A stretch of 9,390 nucleotides of DNA from Candidatus Krumholzibacteriia bacterium (GCA_030632925.1 DAOVTU010000070.1:1-9390), one strand, 5' to 3'. Numbered from the stretch's first letter, positions 1 through 6,944 are shown. The notes: generated by a model not told the origin, from the letters alone. A program made the numbers and translations.

Positions 1-1
1 G

Positions 2-328
2 ACCAGTCAGATCATTCTCATTGACCGGGGCAAGGTACTGGCCGAAGGCAGCATCACCGAAATTCGTGACAAGATGCCCGAGCACCCGACGACAGTGGCG
101 CTGGTTTCAGACAATGTGCGGCATCTGGCCGGATTCCTGGTGGGCCAGGACCATGTCCTGGGCGTGGAAGTGGAATCCGAGGGGCGCCTGGTTGTGCGCA
201 CGGATCATGCGTTGGCCTTCTATCGCGCCCTGCCGGGTTGGATCCTGGAAAACGACCTGTCGGTAGACGAAATCCTCACTTTGGACGACAGCCTCGAGGC
301 CGTCTTCCAGTATCTGACGGAACGGTAG
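2..328 (+). CDS. ABC transporter ATP-binding protein, C-terminal end only (5' truncated by window)
   Basis: Reading from base 2, the frame is open into the window and ends at TAG 326-328, giving 108 residues. The first visible residues, QIILIDRGKVLAEGS, match the end of the ABC ATPase nucleotide-binding domain just after the H-loop, where these proteins have a 'dRG+v+a.G' strand and turn. The Walker A, signature and Walker B motifs would lie upstream and are not visible. About 85 residues follow, ending in LEAVFQYLT, which resembles the LE.vF..LT tail of ATPases that energise ABC-2 type exporters. The next gene, 5 bases downstream, encodes an ABC-2-like membrane protein, so the two should form one cytoplasmic-face ATPase plus permease unit. 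The substrate cannot be told. The family call is fairly sure and the subfamily is not. Confidence 0.85.
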   Translation, partial: TSQIILIDRGKVLAEGSITEIRDKMPEHPTTVALVSDNVRHLAGFLVGQDHVLGVEVESEGRLVVRTDHALAFYRALPGWILENDLSVDEILTLDDSLEAVFQYLTER

Positions 329-333
329 CATTC

Positions 334-1212
334 ATGAGTGATTCTCCGAACAGCGTGGCGATGCCAGCGGCGACCAACGCCCGATCGACCAGCACCGAAC
401 CGACACCATTGCCCAGTCTGATGGCCGTCCTGTGGCTGGCCTGGTTCAGCTTCCGGGAAATGTCCAGACGCAAGCGCTTGCTGGGTTTGGCGATGATCAA
501 CCTGCTGCCCGTGCTGGTGGTCCTGGCCATTCGCATCTGGGCCCCCGAAGGCAGCGGCACTGCGCAGTTGCAACTGTCCAGCCTCACTTTCAACGTGATC
601 ATCCCGTTCCTGATTCCCATCGCGGCCATGGCTGTGGGCATCCCGGCCATCGGCGAACAGGTCGACGACGGCACCATCGTGTTCACCTGGACCCGTCCCA
701 TCAAACGGCGCGCCATATTTTTGGGCCGGTTGCTGTCGGCCCAGGTGGTGGCCACCACGGTGATGTCCGGTTCGTTGATCCTGTGCTTCATCATCATGAT
801 CAGCAACGGCATGGACGTGATCACCTGGGACTTCCTGAAGTTGTACCTGTTCACTTTCCTGATCATCGCCCTGGGGTGCTTCGTCTACTCGGCGCTGTTC
901 GCGACCATGGGCACGTTCTTTCGCAAACCGGTTTTGCCCGCGCTGTTGTACACCTTCGGCTGGGAGCAACTGGTTTCAGGTATCCCGGCACGAGTGCAGG
1001 AACTCAGTCTGCGTTTTCACCTGCAAAACCTGATCGAGCATCCGGCCGATGTTGCTGATGATCTGACCGGCATGTTGGGGGCTTTGCTGACCCAGATGGT
1101 GAAGCGAGATCCGGTACCCGTGTTGCAGTCGGTGGCCGTTCTGGTGGGCGTGACGCTGGTCGCCACGGCCCTGGGTATCTGGATTCTGCGGAACAAGGAA
1201 ATCACCAACTGA
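334..1212 (+). CDS. ABC-2 type transporter permease subunit
   Basis: This is a 292-residue integral membrane protein. ATG 334 is chosen because it follows the ATPase stop by 5 bases. The frame is open further upstream, but an earlier start (GTG/TTG/ATG around 238) would overlap the ATPase by 90 bases. No strong Shine-Dalgarno is visible, so translational coupling is likely. After a polar N-terminus (residues 1-30), hydrophobic segments lie near residues 49-69, 86-106, 134-156, 168-192, 199-218 and 264-284, the six-helix layout of ABC-2 permeases. Between the second and third segments is GEQVDDGTIVFTWTRPIKR, matching the family pattern 'E...GT....+..Pi.R' at the cytoplasmic coupling region. 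It probably moves a substrate out of the cytoplasm or into the membrane with the upstream ATPase. The substrate is unknown. Confidence 0.85.
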   Translation: MSDSPNSVAMPAATNARSTSTEPTPLPSLMAVLWLAWFSFREMSRRKRLLGLAMINLLPVLVVLAIRIWAPEGSGTAQLQLSSLTFNVIIPFLIPIAAMAVGIPAIGEQVDDGTIVFTWTRPIKRRAIFLGRLLSAQVVATTVMSGSLILCFIIMISNGMDVITWDFLKLYLFTFLIIALGCFVYSALFATMGTFFRKPVLPALLYTFGWEQLVSGIPARVQELSLRFHLQNLIEHPADVADDLTGMLGALLTQMVKRDPVPVLQSVAVLVGVTLVATALGIWILRNKEITN

Positions 1213-1214
1213 TC

Positions 1215-1829
1215 ATGACCTTTCTGGCGGCGGACTTTTTTGCGCGGGCTGCGGTGGACGTGGCCCGCGATCTTTTGGGGGCCACCCTGCGGGCCCGTGG
1301 CAACGACGGCCTGTGGACCGCCGGGCGCATTGTCGAGACCGAAGCCTACGGTGGTCAGGACGATCCGGCGAGCCACGCGGGACGCGGCCGCACTCCCCGC
1401 AGTGAAATCATGTTCGGGCCCGCCGGGGTGGCCTACGTCTATCTCATCTACGGAGTTCATCACTGTCTGAATTTTGTGACCGAGGCTGACGGCGAGGCCG
1501 GTGCTGTGCTCATCCGGTCCCTCGAACCGGTCGATGGGCAAATGGTGATGGCCCGGCGCCGGGGGTTGGACCTGGGCCGCTATCGCCGCCGTGACCTGTG
1601 CGCCGGTCCTGGCAAGTTGAGCCAGGCCATGGGGTTGGATCTTTCCTGGAACGGAACCCCGGTCGCCGCCGATCACGGGCCGGAATCCCCGTCCGGTCTC
1701 CGTCTCCTTCTGGTGGAAGCGGGCAGTGCTGCGGTGGACTGGCAAGCCGGGCCACGCATCGGTATCTCCCGCGCTGTTGATCGCCCCCTGCGTTTTGTGG
1801 ATCCGGACAGCGACTGCCTGAGCCGCTGA
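1215..1829 (+). CDS. mpg: DNA-3-methyladenine glycosylase (Mpg/AAG family)
   Basis: This 204-residue protein matches the usual length of bacterial AAG-family glycosylases. These cytoplasmic base-excision repair enzymes flip out and remove alkylated or deaminated purines such as 3-methyladenine and hypoxanthine. Aligned by eye with human AAG, the key residues are all present. ETEAY at 41-45 holds the catalytic Glu (E43 = human E125) and Y45 (= Y127). H54 corresponds to H136. YVYLIYG at 74-80 gives Y76 (= Y159) and the intercalating Y79 (= Y162). N86 corresponds to N169 and R101 to R182. The later GPGKL (near 132) is also typical. ATG 1215 lies 2 bases after the permease stop. AAGGA at 1195-1199 is too far upstream (15 bases) to be an ideal ribosome site, so coupling to the permease is probable. 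Nothing suggests a functional link with the transporter beyond co-transcription. Confidence 0.95.
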   Translation: MTFLAADFFARAAVDVARDLLGATLRARGNDGLWTAGRIVETEAYGGQDDPASHAGRGRTPRSEIMFGPAGVAYVYLIYGVHHCLNFVTEADGEAGAVLIRSLEPVDGQMVMARRRGLDLGRYRRRDLCAGPGKLSQAMGLDLSWNGTPVAADHGPESPSGLRLLLVEAGSAAVDWQAGPRIGISRAVDRPLRFVDPDSDCLSR

Positions 1830-1848
1830 GCACGCCATATCCTGCCTG

Positions 1849-1857
1849 TGGTATAAT
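1849..1857 (+). promoter_or_regulatory. Sigma70-type extended -10 promoter for the secreted protein gene
   Basis: TGG followed by a consensus TATAAT (1852-1857) makes a textbook extended -10 element. No convincing -35 hexamer is found 16-18 bases upstream, and extended -10 promoters often lack one. Transcription would start near 1864, giving a leader of about 43 bases before the TTG start at 1907. The site sits 20 bases after the glycosylase stop codon, so the secreted protein gene is probably its own transcription unit. Confidence 0.7.
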
Positions 1858-1891
1858 GGTGGGGCCTTCCATTGCACCTTGAATCGACTTG

Positions 1892-1897
1892 AAGGGG
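1892..1897 (+). promoter_or_regulatory. Ribosome binding site that decides the TTG start at 1907
   Basis: AAGGGG lies 9 bases before TTG 1907, an acceptable Shine-Dalgarno distance. The earlier in-frame TTG at 1889 has no purine-rich site upstream and overlaps this sequence. Starting at 1907 gives a clean signal peptide (MKSVSLVFVL...), whereas starting at 1889 would put six extra residues before it. No in-frame ATG exists before the signal peptide core. Confidence 0.65.
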
Positions 1898-1906
1898 AAT
1901 CCTGTC

Positions 1907-4900
1907 TTGAAATCCGTCTCTCTCGTTTTTGTCCTATGCCTGGCGTTCCTGTTGCAAGCCGCAATCGGCATGGCGGCCGCCGAACCCCGCCAATTGATGT
2001 CGGCGGAGCGGGCCGGCGAGTCTGTGCTGCACAGTGGCCACGGCGATGGCGCCAAGGTGGCCGGCGATACTTTGGTTCTGATGGGCCCGTGGGGCAGTGG
2101 AGCGGCATGGAACGGCCAATTCGAGGATGCGGTGGGCGAACCTGCGTGGGGCGGTTGGACTTCCCGCGACCTGACCCAGCGCCAGGAGACCTACTGGACG
2201 GTCAATGCCGCCGACCTTGGCGCGCCGGCAGCCTTGAGTGCCTGGTGCGGCGATGCGAGCATCCTGCCCTGCGATCCCGAAGATCCGACCGGCGGTTATG
2301 GCAACAACTGGCACGAAGTGATCGAATACCGCCTGGCCATCAGCAACGCCGATTCCGCCACCGTGGTGCAGGTCACCGGTGACCTGGAATATTCCCTGGA
2401 GCCAGGATACGACTGGCTCGGGCTGGCCGTCTGGCGAGAGGGCGAATATGTCCCGGTCGTGGTCCGTTCCTGGGATGACATGGGCAACGTGGCGGCCAAC
2501 GAAACCGTGACCTACCTGCCTGGCGAATACCGCGACGGCAATCAAATCGTGATCCAGTTTCAGGTCTTCACCGACGCCGCGTTTTCCGATGCGGACTGCC
2601 GCTACGCCACCAGTGGTGCTGCCCGCCTGGACAACCTGACCGTCACGGTCACCAATGCCGGCCAGGAAACCGTATCTGTCACCGACTTTCAGGACGGCAC
2701 CTTCGGCGACTGGACGGTCGTGCCACCGGTATCGGTGGGGGACTTTGCCCACCTCTGGGTCGCTTTGCACGACCAGGACCCCTGCCGCGAGAATAGCAGC
2801 ACTCAACTGGCTTTTGTCGACGACGGCACCGTGGTTCCCGGCACCGGCGGCACCGTCTGTCAAAATTTCTGCTACGGACCCACGGGTTTTTCGGTCAATA
2901 CGCGCGGTGGCCTGCTGGGACCGGAGGCGGATCTGGACAACGCGGTCTTCAGCCCGATCCTGACCTGGCCCGGCGACTCCTGGGACGGTTGCCAGATCGC
3001 TTTTGACTGGTACCTGCACGAACTGAACAGTGGTGGCTCGGGGCCGATTTACGCCGAATGGGCCGTGCGCTCGACCGCCAGTGCGGTGGCTGCTGATATC
3101 GAGAACGCCGCCTGGGTCGACCGCAACTGGTCGTATACCGGCAGCGGCGCCTACACCCGTTACGAAGATGATGTTTCGGATCTGGTGGTGGCAAGTCCCC
3201 GCTATGTGCAACTGCGGTTGCGGGTCTTCGAGCCAGCCGGTGTGTGGCCTGGCGAAGGCGATGACAGCACGCCCGCGCCCTACTTTGACAACGTGCGCAT
3301 GAGCGCCTTTCGCAAGCAGGGTCCGGCCATGGCTGCCCGCACGGTTGACCTGGCCAATGACAGTTTTCCGGCCTCGGGAATGTTGGACGCCGTCGATCTG
3401 GGGGCCAACAGCGTGCGCTTCGACATGGGGGTGGACATCTCGCCGGACTTGCATCTGAGCAACGACCCTGGCGACTCGGTGGTCATCAGCCTGCGTACGA
3501 CCCGGGTCGGTGCCGGCCTGACAGGACCACCGGCGCTGCACTACAACCTGATTCCCAATCCGATGTTCGATCCCTGGCGCAGCAGTGGTCTGCCCAATCA
3601 GGGGCAGGTGCCGACCACAACCCCGTTGGTGCCAGGCGTCCCGTTCAGCGGCAAACTGGCTTTTGATCTGCCTGATTCGGGCTTCCTGTTTCCGGGCGAT
3701 GTGCTGCGCTATTTTATTGTCGCAGTTGATGAAGTGGATGGCGTCATGGCCACTTCGCTGATGCCGGCGGACACCACAGGATTTTCGGCCCCGGTGACCA
3801 CCGACCCGTTGGTGTATGCCCCGGATTTCACCGTGCGCGCTTTGCCTTCGGTGAGCCCCGATCCCGTGATACCAGACAGCTTTGTTGCCCCTGGACTATT
3901 GGTCTGGAATGACGATGGCAGTGCTCTTGGCTGGAGTCGCTGGACCCAGGCCTTGACCCAATTGGGACTGAAACTGGGCGTGGATTATGACATCTACGCA
4001 ACCAATGGCGCGGCCAATGGGGCAGGCAACGGGCTAGGTGGGCGGGCTGCGGTGGCTCAATTGGCACTGTACGATGTGATGGCCTACACCTCGGGCACCC
4101 AGAGCAACTTCACTCTTTCGAACGGCGATCCGTTTGCTGACCACTCTGATGATCTGGGACTGCTGCAGGCATGGTTGGATCTGGGCAGCCGCAATCTGTT
4201 CCTGTCGGGCGACAACCTGGCGTTGGATTTGGCAACCACCGGCAGTGCCTCGTTGGAGTTCATGCAGAACGTGATGGGCTTGAACCTGCACAATTGGTCG
4301 CTGCGATCCCTGATCGGCAATCAAGTCGCACCAGTGGTGGCGGCCTTGCCTGGTAACGCCGTGGTGCCGGATGCCTCCCAGTGGTTGGCCTACGGGAGTT
4401 GCGACTTTCTGAACAATTTTGACGCCGTCTCACCCGCGGGGGCGGCTCTGTCCCTGGCCGAATTCACCGGCAGTGGTGGCCAGACCGGAGCCTATTCCTA
4501 TTCCGCAGCCACCCTGAACCTGCTGCCGGTCAACAGTGGCCGGGTGATCTCCCTGCCTTACGACTTGCAGTTCGTCACCACAGTTCCAGGTGGCACCAAA
4601 GCCGCCGCGCCGCTGACGGCCAGAGCCGAATTGCTCGGCAATATTTTAAATTTTCTCGGCTATGACCTCGGCGCTGGCTCCGGTCCCACGGATGTTCCGG
4701 GCGTTGCGCCCTTTGCCGTCGCCAACTACCCCAACCCCTTCAACCCCCGCACCACCATCCACTACCAGTTGCCCCAATCCGGCCACCTGACCCTGAAAAT
4801 CTTCGACCTCCGCGGCCACTGCGTCCGCACCCTGGTCGACGCACCCACCCCGGCCGGCCCCGGCCAAGTCATCTGGCAAGGCCAAAACGACCAGGGAATC

Positions 4901-4981
4901 CCCGTCGCCAGCGGCACCTACTTCTACCAGGCCCAATATGACAACCAAGCCAAAACCGGAAAAATGTCCCTCCTCAAATAG
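1907..4981 (+). CDS. Large secreted protein with C-terminal T9SS/FlgD-like sorting domain, function unknown
   Basis: The protein has 1024 residues, starting at TTG 1907 behind AAGGGG. Residues 1-25 form a signal peptide (MKSVSLVFVLCLAFLLQ, then a small-residue stretch ending AAA before E26), so it is exported. Residues about 26-460 look like tandem beta-sandwich modules. They include GYGNNW (130-135) followed by an EPGYDW segment, several Cys, and YFDNV (459-463), which closes a second module. A linker region follows to about 660. Residues about 664-925 begin LLVWNDDG (664-671), include LFLSGDN (764-770), and end with a PYDLQFV...LLGNILNFLGY stretch. This alternating beta/alpha pattern suggests a class I glutamine-amidotransferase-like or Rossmann-like fold, but I see no catalytic triad. 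Residues 940-1024 (NYPNPFNP...VRTLVD...VASGTYFY...KMSLLK) form the T9SS type A/FlgD Ig-like tail that marks surface-delivered proteins in FCB phyla. Base composition changes sharply in this tail. No enzymatic function can be assigned. Confidence 0.85.
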   Translation: MKSVSLVFVLCLAFLLQAAIGMAAAEPRQLMSAERAGESVLHSGHGDGAKVAGDTLVLMGPWGSGAAWNGQFEDAVGEPAWGGWTSRDLTQRQETYWTVNAADLGAPAALSAWCGDASILPCDPEDPTGGYGNNWHEVIEYRLAISNADSATVVQVTGDLEYSLEPGYDWLGLAVWREGEYVPVVVRSWDDMGNVAANETVTYLPGEYRDGNQIVIQFQVFTDAAFSDADCRYATSGAARLDNLTVTVTNAGQETVSVTDFQDGTFGDWTVVPPVSVGDFAHLWVALHDQDPCRENSSTQLAFVDDGTVVPGTGGTVCQNFCYGPTGFSVNTRGGLLGPEADLDNAVFSPILTWPGDSWDGCQIAFDWYLHELNSGGSGPIYAEWAVRSTASAVAADIENAAWVDRNWSYTGSGAYTRYEDDVSDLVVASPRYVQLRLRVFEPAGVWPGEGDDSTPAPYFDNVRMSAFRKQGPAMAARTVDLANDSFPASGMLDAVDLGANSVRFDMGVDISPDLHLSNDPGDSVVISLRTTRVGAGLTGPPALHYNLIPNPMFDPWRSSGLPNQGQVPTTTPLVPGVPFSGKLAFDLPDSGFLFPGDVLRYFIVAVDEVDGVMATSLMPADTTGFSAPVTTDPLVYAPDFTVRALPSVSPDPVIPDSFVAPGLLVWNDDGSALGWSRWTQALTQLGLKLGVDYDIYATNGAANGAGNGLGGRAAVAQLALYDVMAYTSGTQSNFTLSNGDPFADHSDDLGLLQAWLDLGSRNLFLSGDNLALDLATTGSASLEFMQNVMGLNLHNWSLRSLIGNQVAPVVAALPGNAVVPDASQWLAYGSCDFLNNFDAVSPAGAALSLAEFTGSGGQTGAYSYSAATLNLLPVNSGRVISLPYDLQFVTTVPGGTKAAAPLTARAELLGNILNFLGYDLGAGSGPTDVPGVAPFAVANYPNPFNPRTTIHYQLPQSGHLTLKIFDLRGHCVRTLVDAPTPAGPGQVIWQGQNDQGIPVASGTYFYQAQYDNQAKTGKMSLLK
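4721..4981 (+). other. C-rich segment encoding the secretion/sorting domain
   Basis: This is the part of the secreted protein gene that encodes residues 939-1024 (YPNPFNP box to the C-terminus). Its coding strand is rich in C and poor in G: hand counts are 29 C to 7 G in 4741-4800, 32 to 15 in 4801-4860 and 20 to 7 in 4921-4980. A sample from the body of the same gene, 3181-3240, has 17 C to 22 G. Third positions are almost all C or A here, unlike the G/C mix upstream. The C-richness runs on past the stop codon to about 5030, so it is not only a codon effect. Confidence 0.7.
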
Positions 4982-5040
4982 CCCCCCCAGAACCCTCAGC
5001 CCCAAGCCACCAATGCCCACCACCGCACAATTATACAGCA

Positions 5041-5175
5041 GGCGGATATGTCTGAGCATGGGTTGTGTTGCATCTGCACCATTTTTGTAATCCACAGGGA
5101 GGGCCCAAAGGGCCCGAACCGAGGACATCAAAAATGGTGCAGATGCAACACAACCCATGCTCTTACGTATCCGAC
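5041..5175. repeat. Long inverted repeat (34-bp perfect arms) in intergenic DNA, MITE/REP-like
   Basis: Bases 5054-5087 are the exact reverse complement of 5129-5162, a 34-bp perfect stem around a 41-base centre. Pairing continues outward with 9 of 13 positions matching between 5041-5053 and 5163-5175. The centre holds a second perfect hairpin, GGGCCC-AAA-GGGCCC (5101-5115). It lies 72 bases after the stop of the secreted protein gene and ends 4 bases before the TTGACA box of the next promoter. Neither side has the T run of an intrinsic terminator. No transposase is nearby and no clear target-site duplication is seen, apart from a possible 3-base TCT on each side. It could be a non-autonomous mobile repeat, a REP-like element or a structured transcript end. 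The fold is certain and the identity is not. The 59 bases before it (4982-5040) are C-rich and show nothing recognisable. Confidence 0.85.
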
Positions 5176-5179
5176 GGCA

Positions 5180-5208
5180 TTGACATAGCCAAGGGGGAGT
5201 GCTAGCCT
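5180..5208 (+). promoter_or_regulatory. Sigma70-type promoter for the M16 peptidase operon
   Basis: A perfect TTGACA (5180-5185) is followed after exactly 17 bases by TAGCCT (5203-5208). The -10 box matches TATAAT at only 3 of 6 positions, but it is preceded by TGC, giving an extended -10. Transcription should start near 5215. It is the only good promoter in the gap before the two M16 genes, and no promoter of this quality is seen in the 44 bases between them. Confidence 0.6.
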
Positions 5209-5388
5209 GTGGTCAAGATTCCCACCCCTTTTCCGCAGGCCGTTTGAGCTGAAGTGTTCAATAGTTGTTCCGATGGCCATGTGTATTTCGTAAGTCGCTA
5301 CCTGGTTAAGCGTTAAAAGCGTTGGCCGGGTCCGTTTTGTGCTGTCCTGACTCCTTGGAGGGAGCAGGGCTCAACTGTGGAGGCGTCC
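5209..5388 (+). other. Long 5' leader of the M16 operon
   Basis: This is about 175 bases of presumed untranslated leader between the promoter and ATG 5389. It contains a direct repeat AAGCGTT (5308-5314 and 5317-5323, period 9) and a small CTCC-TT-GGAG hairpin (5351-5360). No recognised riboswitch class or credible leader peptide was found. The Shine-Dalgarno GGAGG (5379-5383) lies 5 bases before ATG 5389. It overlaps an in-frame GTG at 5377, which is therefore rejected as the start. Confidence 0.5.
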
Positions 5389-6900
5389 ATGCCCGCGAAA
5401 TCTCGCATCCTGAACCTGGTATTGGTGGCCACTGTGCTGCTGACAGCTGGCTTTGCCAGCGCCCAGACCTACCTCGATCTCGAGGGTCAAATCCAGGAAT
5501 TCACCCTCGACAACGGGGTCAAATTCATCGTTCTGGAGGATCACGACGTTCCCGTGTTCTCCTTCCGCACATTCATCAACGTGGGCAGTGCCAACGAGGT
5601 CCGGGGCATCACCGGGCTGAGCCACATTCTCGAGCACATGGCCTTCAAGGGCACCGCTGAGATCGGCACCACCGACTACAAAAAAGAGATGAAGGCGATG
5701 GCTCAGGAGGACGTGGCTTTTGCCGCCCTCAAGACTGAGCGCCTCAAAGGCGAGCACGCTGATCCGGCACAGCTGGAAACATTGGAAGCCGACTTCACGG
5801 CGGCCAAGGACGCTGCCCGTGAATTTGTCGTCACCAACGAGTTCGGCAGCATCGTCGAAAACAACGGTGGCCAGGGCATGAACGCCTACACCAGCAGTGA
5901 TGTGACGGTGTACCACTACAACATGCCGAGCAACCGGCTCGAGTTGTGGGCCTACATCGAGGGCTCCCGCATGGGCCGTCCGGTCCTGCGCGAATTCTAC
6001 ACGGAAAAAGATGGTCCGGTGACCGAAGAGCGCCGCATGCGCACGGACAACAATCCCATCGGCCGCATGATCGAGCAGTTCCAGAATCTGATGTTCATGG
6101 CCAACGGGTATCACCACTCGACCATCGGCTATATGTCCGACATCCAGAACATCAGCCGTGACGACTGCCAGAAATACTTCGACGAGAACTACGTGGGTTC
6201 GAACATCGTAGTGACCGTCGTGGGCGACGTGAAAATCGACGACGTCAAGAAGTTCGCCAAGAAGTACTTCATGGAGATCCCGGCTGGCGATCCCCAGCCC
6301 GTGGAAACTTTCGAGCCGACCCAGCTGGGTGAGAAGCGCTTGGTCATGAAAGACCCCTCGCAGCCCATTTTTGTCGCTGGCTACCACATCGAGAACGTGC
6401 GCGATGCCGACTGGCCCGTGTACGAAGTGATCGGTGATGTTCTGGGGCAGGGCCGTACCAGCCGCCTGCACAAGAGCCTGGTCAAGGAACAGCAGATCGC
6501 CGTTCAGGCCATGACCTTCCCCGGTTTTCCCGGCCAGAAGCACCAGACCGGTGTCATCGTCTTCGGCATACCCGTCAAGGGCAAGACCGGTTATGACCTG
6601 GAAGAAGCCATCTACACCGAGATCGACAAGATCGTGGCCGATGGCATCACGGCCGATGAGTTGGAGGGTGTCAAGCAACGGACCCGCGCCAACTTCATCC
6701 GTGGCCTGCAGGGCAACAGCGGTATGGCCAGCCAATTGGCCTGGTACCAGACATTCCACGGCAACTGGCGCGAGCTCTTCAGCGAGGTCGAGCGCATCGA
6801 GGCCGTGACCCTGGACGACGTCAAACGCGTCGCCGGTGAAGTATTCGTGCCGTCCAACCGGACCGTTGGCATCATTGAAACCGAAGAGACGGACTCCTAG
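5389..6900 (+). CDS. M16 family zinc metallopeptidase, catalytic subunit, exported
   Basis: The protein has 503 residues. Residues 1-26 form a signal peptide (hydrophobic LNLVLVATVLL, cleavage likely after ASA or ASAQ), so it is periplasmic or secreted. The M16 N-domain follows with the inverted zinc motif HILEH at 79-83: H79 and H83 bind zinc and E82 is the catalytic base. The third zinc ligand is most likely E213 in PVTEERRMR. The usual spacing from the second His to this Glu is about 76 residues and here it is 130. The excess is a charged helical insert at about 98-150 (KTERLKGEHADP...). GGQGMNAYTS (160-169) is the conserved GG..NA.T strand. The second, inactive M16 domain spans about 250-430. 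It lacks the substrate-binding Arg/Tyr pair, with V365 and V372 at those positions. The start is ATG 5389 behind GGAGG. The next gene, 44 bases on, supplies what is missing here, so the two probably form a heterodimer. The natural substrates are unknown. Confidence 0.93.
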   Translation: MPAKSRILNLVLVATVLLTAGFASAQTYLDLEGQIQEFTLDNGVKFIVLEDHDVPVFSFRTFINVGSANEVRGITGLSHILEHMAFKGTAEIGTTDYKKEMKAMAQEDVAFAALKTERLKGEHADPAQLETLEADFTAAKDAAREFVVTNEFGSIVENNGGQGMNAYTSSDVTVYHYNMPSNRLELWAYIEGSRMGRPVLREFYTEKDGPVTEERRMRTDNNPIGRMIEQFQNLMFMANGYHHSTIGYMSDIQNISRDDCQKYFDENYVGSNIVVTVVGDVKIDDVKKFAKKYFMEIPAGDPQPVETFEPTQLGEKRLVMKDPSQPIFVAGYHIENVRDADWPVYEVIGDVLGQGRTSRLHKSLVKEQQIAVQAMTFPGFPGQKHQTGVIVFGIPVKGKTGYDLEEAIYTEIDKIVADGITADELEGVKQRTRANFIRGLQGNSGMASQLAWYQTFHGNWRELFSEVERIEAVTLDDVKRVAGEVFVPSNRTVGIIETEETDS

Positions 6901-6908
6901 GAGACCCG

Positions 6909-6930
6909 TGACCTCGCCATAGCGAGGTCA
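6909..6930 (+). other. Intercistronic hairpin between the two M16 genes
   Basis: TGACCTCGC (6909-6917) and GCGAGGTCA (6922-6930) form a perfect 9-bp stem with a 4-base CATA loop. It begins 8 bases after the stop of the first M16 gene and ends exactly where the Shine-Dalgarno region of the second begins. There is no T run, so it is not a terminator. It may stabilise mRNA ends after cleavage or set the ratio of the two subunits. Confidence 0.8.
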
Positions 6931-6938
6931 GGAAAGGA
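6931..6938 (+). promoter_or_regulatory. Ribosome binding site of the second M16 gene
   Basis: GGAAAGGA lies 6 bases before ATG 6945 and directly abuts the intercistronic hairpin. This supports ATG 6945 over the in-frame ATG three codons later (6954). Confidence 0.7.
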
Positions 6939-6944
6939 AACAGC

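Noticed and set aside
238..333. Upstream extension of the permease to about base 238
   Set aside because: It would overlap the ATPase coding end by 90 bases and add a charged, non-membrane stretch. ATG 334 fits the spacing between the two genes.
220..3541. Long open frames on the minus strand opposite the permease, glycosylase and secreted protein genes
   Set aside because: They mirror well-supported plus-strand genes with clear motifs, lack ribosome sites, and their predicted proteins are His/Gln/Arg-rich as expected for antisense of high-G+C codons.
4646..5158. Minus-strand open frame of 170 codons running from the inverted repeat into the sorting-domain region
   Set aside because: It starts inside the palindromic element and runs antisense to the sorting tail. 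Its Val/Gly-rich composition is a by-product of the C-rich sense strand.
5054..5162. Inverted repeat as an intrinsic terminator of the secreted protein gene
   Set aside because: Neither side has a T run after the stem, and a 41-base centre with its own hairpin is unlike a standard terminator, so it is listed as a repeat instead.
5377..5388. GTG 5377 as the start of the first M16 gene
   Set aside because: It overlaps the Shine-Dalgarno GGAGG that is well placed for ATG 5389, and starting at 5389 gives a normal signal peptide.
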